Positions 35,272-36,328 of a stretch of 36,328 nucleotides of DNA are shown here, piece after piece. The number at the start of each line of letters is the position of its first letter. The first letter of the stretch is position 1. Source of the stretch: an uncultured Spirochaetaceae bacterium (lineage in GTDB: Bacteria; Spirochaetota; Spirochaetia; Sphaerochaetales; Sphaerochaetaceae); contig CANRIJ010000002.1 in the NCBI GenBank assembly GCA_947630635.1, positions 1 to 36,328 of the forward strand, read 5' to 3'. Under the pieces are notes generated by a model. The model saw only the letters and a list, made by a program, of their open reading frames with translations. It was not told the DNA's origin and ran no database searches. A program made the position numbers and the translations under genes.

Positions 35272-35739
35272 ATGCAAAAAACCAATGCAATGAGAATACT
35301 CGATAAGCTCTCAATCGAGTATGATACGGCAACCTACGAATACGATGAATCAAACCTAGATGCCAAGCATGCCGCAGAGAGCCTTGGCGTACCTGAGGAA
35401 AGAGTCTTTAAGACCATAGTCATGAAGTCCTCTGACAACCGAATCTTCGTATTCTGTCTCCCTAGCCTATTTGAAGTATCACTGAAAAAAGCAAGAAGCA
35501 TTACAGGAAGCAATTCTATAGAACCACTTAAGAGCGCAGATCTAAGAAAGTACACAGGCTATATCAGAGGTGGCTGCAGTCCTCTTGGAATGGTAAAGAA
35601 ATACCCAACCTACATATCAGAGCTTGCCATGCTTGAGGATAAAATCTATGTTTCTGCAGGCGAGAGAGGAATACAGCTTATCCTAAAGCCCGATGACCTT
35701 GTTAAGGCAGCAGAGGCTATCTACTCTGATTTCGTCTGA
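35272..35739 (+). CDS. ybaK: Cys-tRNA(Pro) deacylase YbaK
   Basis: 155 aa from the ATG at 35272; a longer upstream frame only translates through the tRNA. The YbaK/EbsC fold is evident: AAESLGVPEERVFKTIVMK with the conserved Lys, FCLPSLFEVSLKKA, GYIRGGCSPLGMVKKYPTYI and a final RGIQLILKPDDLVKA. The enzyme removes Cys mischarged on tRNA(Pro) in the cytoplasm. AGGA lies only a few nt before the ATG and abuts the tRNA 3' end, so the gene must be translated from the processed or unprocessed tRNA read-through transcript. It overlaps the convergent GtrA-family gene by 19 nt. Confidence 0.9.
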   Translation: MQKTNAMRILDKLSIEYDTATYEYDESNLDAKHAAESLGVPEERVFKTIVMKSSDNRIFVFCLPSLFEVSLKKARSITGSNSIEPLKSADLRKYTGYIRGGCSPLGMVKKYPTYISELAMLEDKIYVSAGERGIQLILKPDDLVKAAEAIYSDFV

Positions 35740-36185
35740 TCCTCACTGATATCAAAGCTATCTGATTTTGTCTTCCTCTTACTAAATATCAAGAGCTTCC
35801 CAACCAAATAGTTGATTATACCTACTATCAAGGCAGCAATAAGCTTCATCAAAAGCGGAATCCAGTCAAGCACATCCACAGTTATATACATAAACAAGAC
35901 ATCAAAAATACCTGTAAGCGCCCTGCAAATAAAGAAGCCAGAACTCTCCTTTATAATCTGTGCCAGATTCCAGCCCTTAGACCTATATACAAATATCTTG
36001 TTTGTAAAAAAAGCAAAAACAAGAGTAATAAACCATGCCAAAAGAGTTGCAGGCACATTTTTTATATGAGCCTTTTCATAAAAGACCCAATAGCTTCCAG
36101 CATTTACAAATGTAGCAAGAGCACCAAAGACGCAATATACAAGAAAATCAGAGTATTTCTTTGCAGTATCTAGAAATCTGCCCAC
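35721..36185 (-). CDS. GtrA-family membrane protein
   Basis: 154 aa with four membrane segments. FLVYCVFGALATFVNAGSYWVF, LLAWFITLVFAFFTNKIFVY and the last IINYLVGKLLIF match the GtrA family, which helps flip polyprenyl-phosphate-linked sugars in O-antigen and cell-wall glycan modification. A role with the surface glycan machinery is plausible, but it lies outside that block. The start is the GTG at 36185; the AAGGAG just before it overlaps too closely to be ideal, and no in-frame ATG follows nearby, so the exact start is uncertain. The C-terminal tail is charged (SKRKTKSDSFDISEDQ). Confidence 0.85.
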   Translation of the reverse strand: MGRFLDTAKKYSDFLVYCVFGALATFVNAGSYWVFYEKAHIKNVPATLLAWFITLVFAFFTNKIFVYRSKGWNLAQIIKESSGFFICRALTGIFDVLFMYITVDVLDWIPLLMKLIAALIVGIINYLVGKLLIFSKRKTKSDSFDISEDQTKSE

Positions 36186-36302
36186 TCCTTGAGTATAGAG
36201 AACTAATCAATTCATGGCAATCAGACAAATTGAAAATCTTGTAACAATCTCATTTTTGGACAAAATTCAAAATTTTTCTGTATTAGCTATTAGGAGGCTT
36301 CT

Positions 36303-36328
36303 ATGGAAAAAATAGGAACCGTGAAAAA
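36303..36328 (+). CDS. Start of an unidentified gene, cut by the window end
   Basis: ATG at 36303 follows an excellent SD (TAGGAGG) at 5 nt spacing; only MEKIGTVK is visible. The function cannot be told. The 117 nt before it are very AT-rich, with no clear promoter beyond weak candidates. Confidence 0.6.

Noticed and set aside
1..36328. CRISPR arrays, insertion sequences, integrases or toxin-antitoxin pairs
   Set aside because: No regularly spaced repeats, transposase or integrase motifs, or small paired genes were found on reading both strands.

Overview
The window looks like a chromosomal segment of a diderm, host-associated, AT-rich bacterium. A spirochaete (Treponema/Sphaerochaeta-like) is my best guess. 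The grounds are a patatin fused to an outer-membrane barrel, a Wzi-like barrel protein, a LicC-type nucleotidyltransferase fused to an aminotransferase-fold domain (a layout I associate with treponemes), a TrpR-like regulator, heavy AGA/ATA codon use and many genes without Shine-Dalgarno (SD) sites. This is inference; no rRNA or other decisive marker is present.

Layout. 16-2325: a DNA-binding Fic-fold pseudoenzyme (-) and an FAD-dependent dehydrogenase (+). 2410-23498: a large surface-glycan/glycolipid block on both strands. It holds a GT2 gene broken by one stop codon (2410-3432), a LicC-like/aminotransferase fusion (3478-5295), an esterase, a Wzi-like outer-membrane protein, two Caps_synth-type glycosyltransferases, a minus-strand operon of GT28, LicD, GT14 and GT-D genes (12972 down to 9189), a flippase, an RND/MMPL exporter, a second LicD, an intact paralogue of the broken GT2, a GT4, a nucleotide-sugar epimerase/dehydratase and a queuosine-precursor transporter. 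23557-29403: a membrane-anchored PpiD/SurA-like chaperone ending in a clear terminator, a DUF2804 protein, a DEAD-box helicase with a DbpA-type RNA-binding domain, and UDP-galactopyranose mutase (glf) coupled to the helicase by an ATGA overlap. 29400-36328: a TrpR-like regulator, queH-cls, a TPR protein, the patatin-barrel protein, tRNA-Leu(CAA) with ybaK 8 nt behind it, a GtrA protein and the first codons of another gene.

How they fit together. GT28 and GT4 enzymes resemble those that glycosylate diacylglycerol anchors. The other transferases could extend and branch a glycan, Glf could supply UDP-galactofuranose, and the flippase or MMPL protein could export the product. The LicC-like fusion plus two LicD proteins suggests CDP-activated amino-alcohol-phosphate (or aminophosphonate) decoration. 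No choline kinase is present, so the fused PLP domain may make the head group.

The most striking regulatory feature is that a large share of genes have a sigma70-like -10 hexamer only about 6-12 nt before the start codon and no SD site, consistent with leaderless or near-leaderless mRNAs. A perfect 18-bp palindrome covers the -35 box of the second licD, and a terminator-like hairpin sits between the promoter and tRNA-Leu. No CRISPR array, insertion sequence or rRNA was seen, and no gene-free stretch exceeds 300 bases.
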